DNA from: JBMYQA01 sp049600855
Lineage (GTDB): Bacteria > Bacteroidota > Bacteroidia > Cytophagales > Flammeovirgaceae
NCBI GenBank assembly: GCA_049600855.1
Contig: JBMYQA010000025.1
Location: 1-36,031 of the forward strand
Reading direction: 5' to 3'
Length of the DNA stretch: 36,031 nt
Shown: positions 34,961-36,031 of the stretch, in pieces
Numbering within the stretch: position 1 is the stretch's first letter
Layout: each line of letters begins with the position of its first letter
Translations under genes and position numbers: made by a program
Notes under the pieces: generated by a model
Seen by the model: the letters and a program-made list of their open reading frames with translations, nothing else
What the model was told of the DNA's origin: nothing
Database searches by the model: none

Positions 34961-35018
34961 TTAGAGCCTGTTTTAAAATAATGGTCATAGCTAACAATTA
35001 CTTCCAAACAGGCTCTTA
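34961..35018. mobile_element. MITE-like inverted repeat, IS-end remnant
   Basis: GAGCCTGTTT (34964-34973) and AAACAGGCTC (35006-35015) are exact inverted ends of a 52-bp element; adding one base each gives 11-bp arms. TTA flanks both sides (34961-34963 and 35016-35018), as expected for a 3-bp target duplication (TNA type, as in some IS5-family groups). The interior carries no ORF. It lies between the Pmp3 gene and its terminator. It may be only a hairpin; no transposase was seen. Confidence 0.4.
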
Positions 35019-35023
35019 GATTT

Positions 35024-35188
35024 CTATTTATCGTGTTTGGCAATTATCCAAATGGCATGAATGATACCAGGTAGAAAACCGCAAATGGTCAATAAGATGT
35101 TTAGCCAGAATGCACCACGGATACCTACCGTGAAAAATACACCTAATGGGGGCAAAAGAATGGCTAAAATGATTCGAATGATGCTCAT
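35024..35188 (-). CDS. YqaE/Pmp3-family small membrane protein
   Basis: ATG at 35188 to TAG at 35024 encodes 54 residues, too short for common ORF filters. It matches the Pmp3/YqaE family (PF01679): two membrane helices (SIIRIILAILLPPLGVFFTVG and FWLNILLTICGFLPGIIHAI) with the diagnostic PPLGVF motif and the FLPGIIHA turn, ending IAKHDK. These proteins affect membrane potential and stress tolerance. It stands alone on the minus strand, with a terminator at 34910-34944. Confidence 0.93.
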   Translation of the reverse strand: MSIIRIILAILLPPLGVFFTVGIRGAFWLNILLTICGFLPGIIHAIWIIAKHDK

Positions 35189-35307
35189 TTTTAAGTAAAA
35201 TTAATTTAACAATGTTTTTGAGTTATCAGATGCAATTTACAAAAGTTCAATGGTAGCTCAAAAATTGGCTAAGGATTTAGGTAAATCCGATATTTTTTCC
35301 ACGATAC

Positions 35308-35330
35308 ATGCAACTTTCAAAAAGTTGCAT
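35308..35330. promoter_or_regulatory. 10-bp perfect inverted repeat before the DUF2807 gene
   Basis: ATGCAACTTT-CAA-AAAGTTGCAT (35308-35330) is 40 nt upstream of the start at 35370. No T-run follows, so operator or leader hairpin is more likely than a terminator. Confidence 0.5.
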
Positions 35331-35369
35331 CCTCTTTAGGTTCAAATGTCAAATTAATTTTTTAAAAAC

Positions 35370-36031
35370 ATGAATGGTAAATTTTTTCAATTCGCTTTTA
35401 TTTTTCTTTGTGTAATGGGTTTTGCTGCTTATGGTCAGCATTCAGAAACACGGAATGTGGGGAACTTCACGGAGATTAAAATTGGTGGGGCTTATGATGT
35501 GTATATCAAAAAGGGAAGCAGTGTAGCGGTACGACTTGAGGGGCCAGACAAAGATGTAAGTAAAGTAGTGACGGAGGTAGAAAATGGGGTATTGAAGGTA
35601 CATAAGCAAAAGAAAAGCGGTTGGGGCAATTGGAGTTCTAGCCGCTCAGTAAAGGTGTACATTACATTTACAACGCTTGAGGGACTTTATTCTTCGGGTT
35701 CTTCTGACATTTTGGTAGAATCGGAAATTCAAGCAGATCAGTTTAGAGTTAAGTGTAGTGGCTCTGGCGATATGGAAGTACCGATGCGTGTCAATGCTTT
35801 GGATGCCAGTGTAAGTGGTTCAGGCGATATGCAGTTGAAGGGAAGCTCAGGTGCCTTGAATTTCCGAGTTTCAGGATCTGGAGATATTGATGCCAGTAAC
35901 TTGAAAGCAAAGCAAGCCGATTTAAAAATCTCTGGTTCAGGCAGCATGCGTGTACATGTTACGGATCAACTCAATGCGCGTATTTCAGGCTCTGGACGTG
36001 TTCGTTACAAAGGAAACCCCAAACAATCCGT
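35370..36031 (+). CDS. DUF2807 (GIN-domain) exported protein, cut by window end
   Basis: 220 residues visible from the ATG at 35370. Signal peptide about 1-22 (FIFLCVMGFAAYG). The body fits DUF2807/GIN: an opening HSETRNVGNFTEIKIGGAYD and repeated Ser-Gly-Ser-Gly turns (YSSGSSDI, CSGSGDMEV, SGSGDMQL, SGSGDIDA, SGSGSMRV, SGSGRVRY) about 18-22 residues apart, which build a right-handed beta-helix. Such proteins are exported and of unknown exact role. The 12477-13502 protein is another member of the adhesin-like set but is not a close copy. The C-terminus is outside the window. Confidence 0.9.
   Translation, partial: MNGKFFQFAFIFLCVMGFAAYGQHSETRNVGNFTEIKIGGAYDVYIKKGSSVAVRLEGPDKDVSKVVTEVENGVLKVHKQKKSGWGNWSSSRSVKVYITFTTLEGLYSSGSSDILVESEIQADQFRVKCSGSGDMEVPMRVNALDASVSGSGDMQLKGSSGALNFRVSGSGDIDASNLKAKQADLKISGSGSMRVHVTDQLNARISGSGRVRYKGNPKQS

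Overview
The window looks like chromosomal DNA of a Bacteroidota bacterium, probably a Cytophagales-type marine or environmental organism; this is inferred, not proven. Supporting signs are low GC, promoters of the TTTG / TAnnTTTG (-33/-7) type (best upstream of rpmH, the MNIO gene and ricT), few Shine-Dalgarno sequences, a type IX secretion sorting domain, secreted endonuclease I, and DUF2807-type surface proteins. A run of 10 Ns at 9043-9052 marks a draft assembly.

Layout. 1-2187 (minus): a secreted endonuclease I fused to Calx-beta domains, cut by the window edge. 2420-2857 (minus): an SRPBCC protein. 3146-7040 (plus): a VioB-like ferritin-fold protein, a DUF692/MNIO iron oxidase, PurC and a STAS anti-anti-sigma protein, closed by a clear terminator. 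7162-8224 (plus): two conserved-looking proteins of unknown function. 8375-9499 (minus): a 40-aa basic protein, ribosomal protein L34, and miaE, which the assembly gap breaks. 9547-10950: a macro-domain protein and a sirtuin, head to head with 33 bp between them. 10993-12438 (plus): an FkbM methyltransferase and an alpha/beta hydrolase. 12477-14898 (minus): an ECF sigma factor, an anti-sigma-like membrane protein with a triplicated N-terminal module, and an adhesin-like exported protein, in one operon. 15310-17084: two microproteins, a DUF1684 lipid-anchor-like protein and a small exported protein. 17324-19896 (plus): coaD and a RicT/PSP1 protein with a long basic tail. 20075-32431 (minus): a 4118-residue T9SS-secreted giant with eight repeat units of about 295 residues, a third of the window. 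33186-35188 (minus): two unrecognised genes, a small IS-end-like inverted repeat and a Pmp3 membrane protein. 35370-36031 (plus): the start of a DUF2807 protein.

How genes may work together. The sigma/anti-sigma/adhesin operon is a self-contained surface-stress module. The sirtuin and macro proteins fit consecutive steps of NAD+/O-acetyl-ADP-ribose metabolism. The ferritin-fold and MNIO proteins are two predicted iron enzymes side by side without a recognisable peptide substrate, and are the best candidates for undescribed chemistry. I saw no CRISPR array, prophage, tRNA or rRNA. The only mobile-element sign is a 52-bp MITE-like inverted repeat.
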